Source: Dipylidium caninum (taxonomy: Eukaryota > Platyhelminthes > Cestoda > Cyclophyllidea > Dipylidiidae). Taken from it: a stretch of 64,000 bases of DNA. Within the stretch, counting starts at the first letter, position 1. Every line of letters begins with the position of its first letter. Below the pieces are notes generated by a model. The model had not been told where the DNA came from, did not search any database, and saw only the letters and a list, made by a program, of their open reading frames with translations. This document shows positions 22,681-35,800 of the stretch, piece after piece. The translations under genes and the position numbers were made by a program. The stretch is from assembly GCA_017562135.1 (NCBI GenBank), contig QEYB01001053.1, positions 682,001 through 746,000 on the forward strand, read 5' to 3'.

Positions 22681-23167
22681 TCATGCCTCCACACTTCCAG
22701 CCTCTTCCTCGCGGTGACAGCCTCTCCTGGCAAATTGCGGTCTCCCTCGCGTCTTAATAGTCTTTTCCTCGGCTAGACGACTTAAATTGCGCAACATCCA
22801 CTCCTGTGATTGGCCTGCCGACGATGCCGATAACATGCGCGCTTCCAGGGCTTGAAAATCACTTGTGATGCTGCCGACCCTTCTCCCCATCAGTGCGACT
22901 ACGGACAGCCTCCAGTTACCGATGAGGCCACCTCAACCCAAATACATCGTCCACATTGTCCAGGACAACCGAGAGCTCGGAGATGCCATCCCGCGTTTTC
23001 TCTGCCTCCTCGGAAGAAGTAGGCGCCAAATAGGGTCTCTCGCTCGTCCCCTCGCATGTTCGCAGTGTTGAGAGGCGATTTGGCGATTTCGTGGTCGACG
23101 GCAGCCTGGACGCCCGGCGCAGCGCCGCCCTGCCTGCCTCCTCAGCCTCTTCGCTCCTCCACTGCTC
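22681..23167 (-). CDS. Exons of an unidentified protein
   Basis: One exon at 23167-22920 follows TTGAGTTTAG and ends in phase 2 at a GTAACT donor. A 49-nt intron then leads to an exon starting at 22870 (after GGTCGGCAG) that restores the frame. The product is acidic to mixed, with GISELSVVLDNVDDVFGL followed across the intron by FQALEARML...QSQEWMLRNLSRLAEEK, which looks amphipathic-helical. The frame then runs to a TGA at 22681-22683, which may be the true C-terminus or lie beyond an unseen donor. The upstream part of the gene is not resolved. A leucine-rich minus frame (starting LRRRGLQVAGDYVELC) near 23.45-23.62 kb may belong to it. I do not recognise the family. Phase continuity across a flatworm-sized intron is the main support. 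Confidence 0.35.
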
Positions 23168-23871
23168 CTAAACTCAAGTCTACACCTCGAAGGCGCCCAC
23201 GCGTCGTCGTCGCCGCGGCTTTTCGAACATGAATCAGCCTCTCCTGAGATCCGTGTTGCCCTTTTACGATCCGACTCGACAGGCGTATGCCAAGGCGGCA
23301 CTGAAAAGTCCATTCACATTCTCCCCTGGCGACGCGCGAGTGTCTACGTGGGGCACCGTCCTGCCTTCAACATCCAAACGACCCGCTCGCCCGTGGCTCT
23401 CGCGAAGAATCAGCGTCGCGGAAGGACATGGTGTCGCCCGTTGTTGGCGAGCGGTTCTAGGAGTGACAGGAGACATGTCTTCCTCCCGAGCGGATCGGGA
23501 AACGTGTGCCTCTTCGCCAGAAGGGGCAGGGCGAGAGCCAACACCTCACCGTCGACCGCTCCCACGCACAACTCGACGTAGTCACCTGCGACTTGCAGTC
23601 CCCGCCGCCGTAAATCGTGGGCACAGAGGGGAGAGAAGGACTAGTTTTATTCCACGAAAGTCATTTAATTATTGGGTGTTTTATACACAAGTGGACGTGG
23701 ATAATAACGTCTGAGCTTGGAAAAGACATTTATACAATAACTGAACACACACACACACACAAACGAGTGTAAGTTTGGTTTTAAAAGATTGCGCAGCCCC
23801 CACCGGAGGCGTCTAACCGCGCCACAAAGCCGGTGAGAAAAAAGGTCTCCAACATCGGTTGAACTTTGGCA
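23168..23871. other. Intergenic / castor 3' UTR region
   Basis: This includes the 3' UTR of the castor gene on the minus strand, an AATAAA at 23646-23651 (minus) about 220 bp after the castor stop, and a short CA dinucleotide run near 23745-23760. A plus-strand frame at 23229-23714 has no domain. Confidence 0.4.
23646..23651 (-). terminator. Candidate polyadenylation signal for the castor gene
   Basis: A perfect AATAAA on the minus strand lies about 220 bp downstream of the castor stop codon. No closer perfect hexamer was noticed. Confidence 0.35.
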
Positions 23872-26800
23872 CTACACGACATCCTCAGTCAGTGCGGTCA
23901 GACCCGCCTTCTCCGCCACTTCCACTTTGTCCTCGTCCATTGCATCTACAGTGTCGGGGGGCGGTGATACGCCCGCCTCCACCACTGCCTCCTCCTTCTC
24001 CGCGGTCTCACTCCAGTCCATCTTCTCCTCACTCTCCGTGGAAATGGACTCCACCGTCTCGGGTGGCGCGTAAGACGTCGCCTCTGGCCTATTTCGGGGG
24101 AGGACCTGTTCAGCGAGGATCCGCATTAGGAAGGGCATAAAATCGTCCATGGCACCGCCCTTGTCCAAGCCCAACGGGGGCAGGATTGACGTCGGACGGT
24201 AGAAGTAAGGATCGACTGCCTCCTCGTTCTTTTCCACAGCCACAACCCCGCCGACCGGAGGGCCGGCCACGCTGCCACCGCCCTCGTGGAACTCGGTGTG
24301 TTGTTTCATCTTGCTCACCCTCACGAAGGAGTAGCCGCACCGCGGACGGAGGCAGTGGTAGTGTGCCGTGTCGCGTTTCGCGTAGCACGCTGGACGTCTA
24401 CAATCAATGGAACGGTCAAAGTACTCGTAACCTGGTTCAATCGTCACATAGGCGTGGAATTCACGACGATGGGAGTTTGCCACCGCCAAATTGGGCGTAG
24501 CCAGGTGGCATCGGGGTCGGATGCAGTGGAAGTGACTCTGGCGGGTGATGTAGAAGGGGCAGCAACGATCCACACAAAGGGGCTCTTCTGCCGGGAAGAA
24601 TTTGAGGCCTCCCGCGATTAAATCACTCCTGGCCAGAAAGTCCTCCATTGTCAGGCTCACAGTTGGATTATCATCAACGCATTTGTCCGGCGAAATATCC
24701 AATCGGGGGATGTGGATGTCGCGTGAATGCTTCGGTGGACGTCCACGCTTCCTCTGGGCGGCACCACCCACCTCGGAGGGGGGGGCGATGGACGCTTCCT
24801 TCATCGGAACCACCATTGTGCCGAAATGCTGATTGTGGCGTGTCAAATGACGCACCAGTCTGGCGGCCGTTGTCACCGCACTGGCCGCGATGGTGAAATC
24901 GCAAGTTGGCCAGAGGTAGCAGTGGAGGTGGGCTTCCGCCTCCCCCTTCGCCTCCGCCTCCGCCTCCCCTTCCTTCTCGGGGGGATTGCACAGCTCTCCA
25001 CCGCAAGGGGTGAAACCGATGCTCCTGAGGGCGGACTGCCACGCGTGCATGAACCAGTGCTCTCGCCAGGCGTCCACGTCTCCGCTCGAGATGGTGGCCA
25101 CCTCCTCGTGCGCGCTGCTGCCAACGACCTTGTCCTCCGCCAACACCTCCATAGTGTCCATGCATCCGGTGCGAAAACAGTGGAAGTGGTCGATTCCCGT
25201 GGAGTGAAGGGGACACTGCTCATTGGTGCAGCTCGAGTCGCCTTTGAGGAGTTTGAGGGAAGGAATGACCTCCTCGAGGACCTGTTGTACAAGCGACGCC
25301 TCTTCACGATCGGGAGGCGGAGTGCTGCCGGGCTTCTGAAACTTCTGCCAACACATCTCGGTGATCCTCGAGGCTCGTTGCAGGAGTTTCGCGGTTAAGC
25401 TGAGATTTTGTGCATCCAATGTCGGTGATATGGACTGTGGAGGTGACGGTTTGGGAGTTGTAGTGGCGGATGTCGTCGCCGTGGTGCTTGCAGTGATATT
25501 CGGGTTGTTGGTGCCAGTGTCGTTGCTGTTTTCGCAACTCAAAGGGACACTTTGTTGATTTTGTGGCGCCATTGAGCAAGGAAAGCTGATGGACTCTCGG
25601 CGTTCGTGCTTACGCTTGTGTGAGGATATCTGACTTGTCGAATGAACAATATAATCGCAACCTATTGTAGAAAAAAATGTTTTGTCGCTGGTTAACAGTG
25701 GTAGAGGAGGGAGTTACGATTGGCGACGTGGTAATTTGCTTTCTCACCTGGTCGGATGCAGTGGATATGATTGACCAACCCCGAATATTTGCATCCAATA
25801 AAACTGCAGTTTTCAGACTTGGTGAATTTCCGAAAACCATCCTTAGCAATGGCATCATTCTTCAAGTGGTGGTTTTTATGCTTTTCTAAAGAGTCATCGG
25901 TAAAAAAATCCGTGAAATTAGCTTGAACGAACTAGCGCTGGCTGGTTGCCTGCGCGCAGTTGGACCAATAAGTGTTACTAAAATGCTATAAGTAGCTAAA
26001 TTACCCATATCTGCCTTGTTTTTAAAGGTAAAATTGCATCCAGAACGTCGGCAATGGAAGTGTGTTGTGTGCTCCCTGGCAAAGGGACACTCATTGCTGC
26101 CGCAATCTTCAGCAGCTCTGAATCTGCGGAAGCCCTCTTGCAAAATCACAGCGTCCTTCCTGTGGTAGTTGGCGTGCATTTGAACATCCGAAGTGCTTAT
26201 GTAAGTCTAAATTAATAGAGGAAGGAAATGCTCTAAACAATTCTGTTCTTACAGTGCTTATGTCCGTTGAACTAGCCTGGATAAAATAGCTTTTATCCAC
26301 TTATGCGAGTGTACTTTCGTGACATTCCGGCAACCTCACACTCAAAAGAGAATAACCAGTATGACCATTTTAAGCGTCGGATAAGAAAAAAGGCGAAATA
26401 TGGGAGAGAAACATCGAAAACTCAAACGAGACAAGATGTTTAGCGACATGCTTCTTCCATTAAAAGTGGTTGAAGATCCCTGATTAACCTGCAACCTAGT
26501 GCAAAGCTCTCTATTGGTGAAAAGAGATCAATTGGAGGGAGATTTGCAGCTCTTCACGTACATCTCCAGGGACTAAATGTTTGCGGCGAATGAATCGAGC
26601 AAAAGCATTAAATACCATTAGCTTGGAAACTGTGAAGTGGGCGTTTGTTTTCAATGTCTGCGTCCACCCACGACTGGTTGAGAGACATTTTAACTTGTTC
26701 TCGATATTACTAGTTATAAGTGTTAAAGGTAATCTTGAAGGTGTTTTTTCCCCCTACGATGAAGGTGGATGGGAGAAAATGACCGTTTACGTTCAAAGTA

Positions 26801-29800
26801 AATCATAGTGCAGGTCATCAGGCTTCGTAGAACTTTAATGAGGCATTCGGAGATGGATTTACTACTAACAAAAATGCTCGATGTTAGTTCCAAAGACCTA
26901 AAGTCATAATCCTGCCATTTAAGTGTTGTCAAGGCGCCTCCAGGAGGCCCCCCGGCTTATGTTTAAAGGAAGGAGGAATTGGGGACAACCATCGTGGAAT
27001 CGCAGCCCCACATACGGAACTGTTCGTGGATTTGCGTCTAAACCAGAAAGGAATTAGCCATCTCTGCGGTTACGGATATGTTAAAGTATCTACCCACGAG
27101 AAAAAAAATGGGGGCTCATAAGTGCCTGCCGTACGAACTGACGCAAGCGCAGATGATTGAGCGCTTCAATAGTGAGAGCACGTTTTCCATGGCTTCCTTC
27201 GCAATCCACAATTGCCGACGTTTTCATACCAAGGCACCACTTGTAATGGAAAATGGGTTTTATATAGCAGTCGAAAGGGAGTAGACAAGTGGGCAGATGA
27301 GAAGACACCCACCCCAAAATACACCCTAAGCCGAAATTTCATCAAAAAAAAACACTCCTGGTTGCCCGCATGGTGCAGCGGCCAAGGAGTCGTCCATCAT
27401 TCCATCCCACAGCCCTCGGACGAAAGCGTGACAGCGGCGGAGTCCCAATGCCGCTGTCGTTGAGGAGAGGAGAGTTGGGAAGAAGAGGAAACAAGCGGTC
27501 GCATCGGCACGGCGCCATGTCGTTGCTGCGCCCTGACAACGCCGAACGACGACCACAGGGGCTTCAATCACCCTTGACAGCTTAACTAACTTCTCCGCAT
27601 TCACCTCGACTTTCTCCCACCGGTTATCACCTTTTTTGTACTCGCGAAGTTTTTGGGCGAAAAGGAAAACAATAACCAAATGGGCGACATTGGAAAGAGA
27701 CTGGGAATGCTTTGTCAAGTGTGAGCAAAAACGATGTTTCCTCCTCAAAGAGTCGTACTTGACTTGCCTACTGGTTGAGAGAAAGCGGCAAATGCCAGTG
27801 GAAGTGGTCTCGAAGGAATGTAATAAATAATGCTAAAAGTTCGTCGTTGATTTTCCTTTAACATTAAACGCCTGTTTCATAGTTTCCAACCTGATGGTTA
27901 AATTGGCGTAGCATCCATCAAGTGGCCCCACAGAATTAAACACCTGCTGCCTCCAACCTCCTCTCCGCGCTTTTGCCCGTTCGTCCGCTGGGACGTGCGT
28001 TCCTCTTCGACCTACTTCCTGGAAGAGGCACTTCATCGAAAACTCGCTCCGCTGATTCGGCCGATTTCACTTCGCTTCCAGGTAGGTTGTTGACGACGAT
28101 TCACATGTTGATCAGTCTCTAGAACTAAGGGCGTCACGATAGTTACTCAGACCCAGAAAATCTAGTTTTTTTATGAACATCCAACCAGAAGATGTCAACG
28201 CCCATGCATCGTGGGAAAGCATTCAACACCACTAATGCGAGTGTCGTCCCGTCCGCTCATGTCGTGGCTGCTTCGCCGCCTGGTGCACTCGCAGGGGGAG
28301 GGAGGGAGGGAGGGAGGGAGGGAGGAGGGAGGTGTTTCCCCCAGAATTGCCCCAACACCAGCACAACACCCGAGATTGTTGGCATGTCGCACACTCAAGT
28401 GAAGGCAGAGGACTGATTAGGCAATGTGCTACAGGGGGTCGACGATTGACGGCGACTGGTGGTCGCGTTGGGAGACAGTGGAAGGGTGATGCCAGTGTCC
28501 TCCTCACTCGAGCCGCGGGTGAAAGGTGCACCGTGTCTTGAGGCGACGCGCCCAGTGCTAAACTACTTGTCCGACGGCGGCTGTCATGTCTACCGTGTGA
28601 TGGGGTGATAGGCGACGGACAGACAGACAGATGGAGGTGTTCCTTTTCGTCAGTCAAACGCTTCTCTGTCACACATCCGTCGGCGGTGTGTGTAAACTCA
28701 GGCCATGCAGCCAACGCCTCAGCCCTCATCTGCCACTTCTACGAAGTAGAGGCTGCTAACAGGGAGTAACAAATGCCTTGGCCACTCGACTTCAGACAAG
28801 GTGCAAAATGGCGCTCATTCAATAGCCTCCGCTCCTGTGGGGCGCAGTCAACCGAATTTGTCCCAAACACTCGGCTACGGAGGAGAGTGAGGAGTCTCCG
28901 CGTCGTTTGGGGCATTCAAGAGACGCGAGGAAGGCAACACTTCCTCTGCCGATATGAATAAAACACGCTTTCTTTCAACATCACAAAGAGCTGGACAAAG
29001 GACTGCTCTTGGCCTCTTCTCGGCCCCGACGACCTCGTGTGCGGCGGTTCTCGGGAGGAGGAGGTGAGATATGCACAGGTTCGAGGAGCCCGCCAAAACA
29101 CCACATTAAAAGGGCTTTTCCCTCTCTTACCCTATATGCCCTTCGCCCCAGTTTCTTCTTCATTCCCAGCCAATAGTAACCTCTGTCGGTAGGCAGTAAC
29201 AACTCGAAGTATCCACGAAAAAGAAACAACATAGGAAGGGAAATGTGTCGCCGGGAGGAGGAGAGTCGAAGGGGCTGAGCACAAACCTCCGCGGCAACAC
29301 GCCGCAAGGTGGGCAGCAGTGAAGCCAATGCTACTGGCTGACGATGCGAGGTAGCAGCAATAAATGCTGTCAGGTTGTCACTAACGACGCTTTGTTTAGT
29401 GATAACATTTGGCAGTGCTGTGGTGAATACGCGACACGAGAGTCTACCCCAAAGCGGCGAGGAGAGGGAGGCTACGCGACTGCCTGATTAACTTGACAAT
29501 GCCTCCGTGTGTGCGTGTGTGTGTGTGTGTGAAATGCCAAAAATTTGTGTTTATATGCCAGCGAGACACGCACCATCACCGCAGGTAAAACAAAAAATTG
29601 CTCGCTCGAGTACTTTTAAGCGGAACACATGAAAGGAACACCATCGTCATCATCACCACCGTCACCACCATCATCATCAGCGGCGGTAGCGGCAGCAGCA
29701 GCAGCAGCATCACCGTCGTCGTTGCCGCCGTCGTGATGGTGGTGGTAGTGGTGGTGGTGGTGGTGGTGGTGGTCGACGTCGTCGTCGTCGTCGTCGTGAA

Positions 29801-32800
29801 TTGACGCCACACACACTCCGTGGTGCTGCTGGCGGCCTCGCACTTTGTATGTTTAATCTCATTCGCCTCTTGCCTCACCTGTACTTTCTCCCACCCCGTT
29901 ATCGTCCTCTAATGTAAATAAACTGTCACTTGTTTTTTATACCTCTCTCGCTATCTCGTGCTTGAAAGTGAAAAACAGAGAAATTGTGGCCGAGAGCGCG
30001 TGCCGCATTCCGTGCGACGAGGGCTGAATGCCCCCTGGGGAGAAGCAACACTGGCGAAGCCTACCCCCTCGTCGTCGTCGGTAACGCAGAGTGGACGAAT
30101 AAATGCACGCCTGGATGGACGAATGGACGACTGGATGAATGGCTAGATGAATGGGCCGCTGGACGGACGAACGGACGAACGGACGGACGGACGGGTGGAT
30201 GGGAGTCCCCCCCACTCCTCAGGAACCCACAGCGCTCAACAGTGCTGGAAGGCAGCCAAGACAGGTCGTGACTGAGGGGATGCTGGCGAATACACTTTCA
30301 AGAGGTTACCACGCCTTCGAGAGGAAGGCGGATCGCGAAGTAAAGACGGCCACACCCCATATCTGTGCTCAAGGTCCCGCTCCCCCCGTTCCCTCGCGCT
30401 CCGCGGGATCCCAGCCGGTGTCTCGCCCGCAGGACAGGCCGAGAGTACCCCATGAGAAGAAGTGCGTCCTCACCTTGGAGCAGTTGGCTCGAATGCAATG
30501 GTAGTGCGTCTGTTTCATGTTGTGGCTGCAGTGATTGTAGCCGCAATTGTCGCTCGAACTGTAGCGCATGAATCCGTACTGCAGACTCTCCATGCGCTTT
30601 CGGTGCCATTTCACATGACGAATTGTCTCCTCCCGTCGGTTTATCACCTTTAAGACAAGGAGAAAAAGAGACAAAGTGAATGGAGTACTGAAAACCCGTC
30701 CGCAGTTTCAGAGGCAGCAAAGAAATCTACGCCTGCTATCACCGCCGCCAAATCTGTCATCCTCCACGTCCCAACCGAAGCAGTGACCAGCGCCGCGGTG
30801 AGCCACACCAACCAGAATGGCGGTCGAGGCGAGGAGAAGGAGAGCCGGTGGGGGTGTTTGCGTTCACCACGTTTCCACCGGGCACTTTTATCATGTTTCC
30901 TGACGGTCAGAGGAGGGGAAGAGGTCAAGAGGCCTCCTGACAGCAGCAACAGCTGTTCTGTTTATACTCGGGCTTCAGAGGGGCAGTAATTTGCCCCCAA
31001 CCGAGGCTCGTCTTTCCCCGCCGATGAAAGAACGGACACACAATTACGATGAAATGTCCTTTTTCCTAACTACACGGGAACGGAAGCGCACCTGTTGCCG
31101 TGACGATGAGGTCGGTGAAGCACGAAAGACCTCTTATTTTTTTTCGCCTATTTATTACAGTCAGTCGGAGTTGTCGGCTTTCCCCTACGCCCAAGTGACG
31201 TAAACACTGTCCGCGACGCGTGGACCGACGACCACCGCAGCAGGCAGTTTAGTCTCCGAGGGAGTTGCGAATGGCCTGTGAGGGGCTCCAGTGCCCCGGT
31301 CAGACGTCTTGAGACTCGGACCTGCGACGGGAAGGCAGAAGGCGACTCTCGCTGTGTGACGTTGACAGGGAAGTTGACATCTCGAGGTCAGTGAGGGCAT
31401 TTTTGCTTGGGACTTGGCATGGCTCGATGGTGGAGAAGTGAAGCCCTACCAAACTGCCATTTCGATGCTGAGTGGTCGCATTCGAGGAAAGCCCCGAGCT
31501 CGGCAACTCCATTTGGGCCCTCGCAGCCCGTCGGAGAACTTCCGGAGGTCTGGAAATTCATTGACTAGGCAAATGCCTTTAGCTGGCGGGCTACGCTTCT
31601 GTCTGGGAGTGGTGGAAGTGGTCCACAAGCGCTCGCGGCACTCCACCACGGCGGAATCTGACCAGCGTGTCTTCCACGACGTCGCCATCGGTGCACACGC
31701 AATCTCTTCGGTTTGAGGTCAGACTGAACAGACATGAGGTCGCCACAAGAGATCAAGTGGGGTGGGAGATAAAGCACTGATGGACGATCGCCTCAAAAAT
31801 CACAATTCAACCGCCTCATCCTCCTCCGCCTTCACCGCTGAGGAGCTGCGAGGGACGGAGCGGCGAGAGGCCTCTGTCCTCCCCCCCCCAAAAAAACCCC
31901 TTTCTTACGGGGGGAGAGGCGGGGGGCGAGCTTGGCATAGACGAAAAAGTGATAAACTCGATGAGGCTAATAAAACACCAAAAAGGAGGGAGCGTAGCCG
32001 ACAGGGCCTGGCCGAGGTGCGAGAGAAACGGGTGAAAAGCATAAAAATGGTAAACAGAGGTGGGAGGAAAACAACCGAATGTGTACTTTGTAACACTCGG
32101 TGCAATGCAAGTGTTCCTTCAGGCCTGCCGCTCTGCATTGGGCATTTCCACACTCGTGGAAGGAGGAGAATTTCTTCAGGAAGTCCTTGTGATCAAATGG
32201 TACCGAACCGCGCCCGTAGAGGTCGAGGAAGGGAAGGCAGTCGAGGGATTGAAAGGCTGCAAGGAGAAAAAAAGGCGAGAAAGTACGACCAGAAGACACC
32301 GCTCAACGCGCCAGGACTCTCGTCGCCGTCGCCCGGGTCCTCCAGTGTTCCCTGGACCGCCTTCGCGATAATTACGGTTCCGTGAGTGGTTAAGGCGTTG
32401 TTGTGCTTATTAATCACTTCTGCTGAATCGGAATTTTCACATAAAATAAATTCTACCTTGACAATGTTTATACAGGAGGCGTGGAGGACTGTGGAGGAGG
32501 TGTGGGGGAGGCGGGAGGCAGGAGGTGGGAGGCGCGTGGAGGAGGGGAGGCGGGGGGAGGCGAGGGCTTTGGAGGGACTTTTGTGATGAACACGCAGCGT
32601 GTGTGTTTAATGCAATTAAAACAGTCCTTTATTTTAGGTGTAATGGCTAAACACCAACCAGGTGCGTGCGCGCGCGCGCGCGCTATCTCCGCCTCCTGCC
32701 GTGTCGACACGCCTGAACACGTTCCACGCCACTGCGGTGTTGTATCACCTACTTTTCTACTCTTCATTTGTGCACAAAATCGGTTTATGGCGGAAAGTGT

Positions 32801-35800
32801 GGCTGAAGGAGGCACGCACACCGTCGGAGATGGCAGAGGTAGGAGCCATGGACACCGCGGTTCGGACGGAAGGGAGGGCTTTGGACAAAATGGGAGAACT
32901 CTTTTGTCTCCCAGGCACAGATTTTATCCGACAAAGAGGGATTTTTGTGGTCACAGTCCCGGCGGAGCTGGGGCAACTCGAGGCAGGCCGAGAACCTCTA
33001 TCCACCTCTCCGAGAGACTCACATTCCAATTTGCAAGGCCTTCGGCGCAAACTCCACCGCCTTGGCTGGAAACGGAGTCTGCTAGCCTCCCAGAGATGGC
33101 ATCAACACGTGTCACGTATGTGTGACGACGCAAATGGTAGAGGTAAAAACGGCTCACCATTGACAGTGCTGCGGGAGACGAGGTGGGGAGGGAAGGGAGC
33201 CTTCATTTGCGGAGCATTGGGGCCCACCGCGAAGAACGCCTCGGGGACGGGACACGGGGGCGACTGGAGGATTGCTTGGATCGACAGGTCGACGGCGCTC
33301 GGTGCGGTCTCCTTGCCCGTCTGACCATTCGTCGGGAGGGTTGGCATCACAAGAGGCATAAAACCGGGAATCGAGCTGGCGCCCAAAGCAGCAGCGGCCG
33401 CTGCACCGGAGGAATGGAATACGCGTAGAAAAGGCATTAATTTTCCGGTTTGTGCATGATTTGGTTCCCTTCTCGCCTGTCGTCTGCATGCGTGATTATT
33501 AGTGCCACCCGCGCCCCTTTCCCCTTTTTTTTAATGACTCCGCCACACACACACACACGCCAATTTTGTGCAACGCCCAGCAGAGGGGAAGGGTGGAATG
33601 AAGGAAGGAAGGAAGGAAGGAAGAAGGCATTTAACTTTGACGTGTATGTATAATTCAGGCTTTTAACTTGTCTTACCGCCTCTTTTGCCTTGTCAGGCTA
33701 AAATCCCCGCCCCACGCGCGCCACCGCGGCTTCCCCCGCCCTGTGCCGTGCCGCTCCGCGCTGATCCCCGCCACCTCGGCGACACGCAATTTTCAATGGT
33801 CCGGCATATTTGCCATAGCGACGTGGTGTTAAAGGGAATATTGTGTGTGTGTGTGTGTGAATGAGTAGGAAGCATAATTGTCAGGTTTTTGGTAAATAAT
33901 TTACGAGCTTAACGCCCCTCTCGGGTCGCCGCCGCCGCCTCTCCTCCTGGTCCCCTTGTCACACCAAACGCCCGCGCTGGCAGGCCTGCCAACTTGCCTG
34001 TGTGTATTTCGCTTCAGGGCGTGGGAGACAGGAGCCTTCTCTCGCCGCGCAGACACACGCAGACAGGCAGACGGACGAATGGACGGACGGACGGACACTC
34101 AGTGTTGGTATGTGGCCAAAGTGACTGTTTAAAGTGACACCTTCTGACAAGATGTCACTTTACTAGACCGTCTCGACCCTCGGCGTGGCCCCGTCTAACC
34201 TGGTGACCACAGCGCCTATCCAGAGCCAATTGGTCGAGCTTTTTTTATTCTCTTTTCACCAAAATGGCATTTTTTACTCGTGGTGGGTGGTGAAAGCTTC
34301 GGGTAAACGAGGAAGAATATGAGTGGTGGGGCAGTGCCACGCGACTTTCCCCCTTTTCTCCAACCCCGAAGGGGCAAATGATGAGGAGAGGGGCAAATTA
34401 TGGAACGGTGGGGACTGCCGAAATCTACCCAAACTCTCGGCAGCTCCTCCGCCTCGCCCGAGGGGTATTTGGCGGTTCGAAAGCCAAACGAATGCGCCCA
34501 CCAGACGAGGGTGAGGTCGAACACTGTCGTCGTGACACTCCAGGTGAACCAGGCACGTTGGCCAGGGCGGCCTTAAAGACGAGCTGTGAATTCTGGCCTG
34601 AATACCTTCGCTTCCAACTGACTTTATCAGACAGTTCACCTGGTTTCTAACTTCCTGTTTACGGAATCCCGTCAATCAATTGCCGTCGTGCCTCAGACTT
34701 GGAGAGGTCGCAGAGCGACCGGACTCCGACGACGACGACGCCTGCGGCTGATCGGCGAGTGGAGAGACTCGCCAGTCTCGACGGCCTCCGTCTTAGCTCG
34801 CTACGGTTCACGCCTTCTGTCTCTCTCTCTCTCTCTCTCTCTCCTCTCCTCTCCTCCCCCCGCGTTTCCTCCACATCATTCAACGTGGAGACGACGATGT
34901 GGAATCCCTCTTAATTCAATTAATTAACTGCCTGACCTCGCCTATTACTCCTAATCGCCCCTCCGCCAATGGCCTCCGACTCTTGTTTGTATTTTGTAAC
35001 GGTGATAAACACGAAATAGTGCTGGCGGTGGCGGTGGAGGCGGCGGTGGGGGGCGTGGAAGGTGTGCTGATTTACTCAGGGGACCGTGTTAATTGGAAGT
35101 GCGGAGGTGGGGAAGATGTCTGCCACCGAGGCAGAGTTCACAGTCACACACTCGGGGCGACGAAGATGTCCACGCCGCTGTTAATCGGGCGGTGTAGGCG
35201 CCTCCTGCCATTGTCTCCTTCTCCTCCTCCTTCCTCCTCCTCCTCTTTTTTCTTCCTTTCCTGCTTTTATAAAGTACAATCGCCGACGCGTGGGGAAGGG
35301 GATTTTATCGGGGTGTGAGAGGAGGCTGATCAACTTTGGCCCGGATTTTCAGAGGAGGCAAAGTTAACAATTGTGTCCGAATTGGTGTATTTTGTTAAAG
35401 CCGGAAGTAATAACCACTACCGGACCTGGGGTGTCCATAAACCGTTGCAGCTTGTCAACACCTCCTCCTCCGCCGCCTCCTCCGACTCTACCGCCCCACC
35501 CCACCCCACCGGCTTAATATATAAACCGCTTTGGTGAATTATTTTGAAAATTTATATCGCCCGGGCGTGAGTCACAGGCAGAGGAGGCACGACCATCACC
35601 TTCTCTGCAGCATAGCACACAAACAGAGGACGAAGGTGACAGAACAAAGTCACCCTCGCCTGTGTGGCCATTAATCCCACCCGAGAGCACAGATTGAGGC
35701 CGTTCCCTCGCCATTTGACCCGTCCACCAGGGCCAATGAGCCTGTCCCCGGCTGGGAAAAAAACCTGCCTCCGGAAGTCTACGAGTAGCAAGCAGCAACA

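Larger units (their letters stand above)
26207..30473 (-). other. 4.3-kb castor intron carrying repeats
   Basis: This intron separates the exon ending CIRANCSK from the exon beginning TYISTSDVQ. It contains copies of both dispersed repeat families (26821-27893 and 28104-28770), a large trinucleotide microsatellite tract (29643-29797), a GT run (29507-29531) and a GGAC/GGAT tetranucleotide tract (30109-30200). No coding exon was seen in it. Confidence 0.6.

Noticed and set aside
24727..25398. 223-codon plus-strand frame
   Set aside because: Antisense to the large castor exon; a mirror of its codon bias.
25304..25579. Castor starting at the ATG at 25572
   Set aside because: The last castor exon extends upstream of this ATG to the acceptor at 25662-25663 and joins the HCIRP exon in phase to rebuild a zinc finger, so this Met is internal (residue 434).
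27363..27420. tRNA or tRNA-derived SINE head
   Set aside because: TGGTGCAGCGG resembles a Pol III A box, but no B box or cloverleaf was found at the expected distance, and the block is not preserved in the other family 2 copy.
29598..29804. Poly-Val and poly-His frames
   Set aside because: Products of the trinucleotide microsatellite; all frames are open through it.
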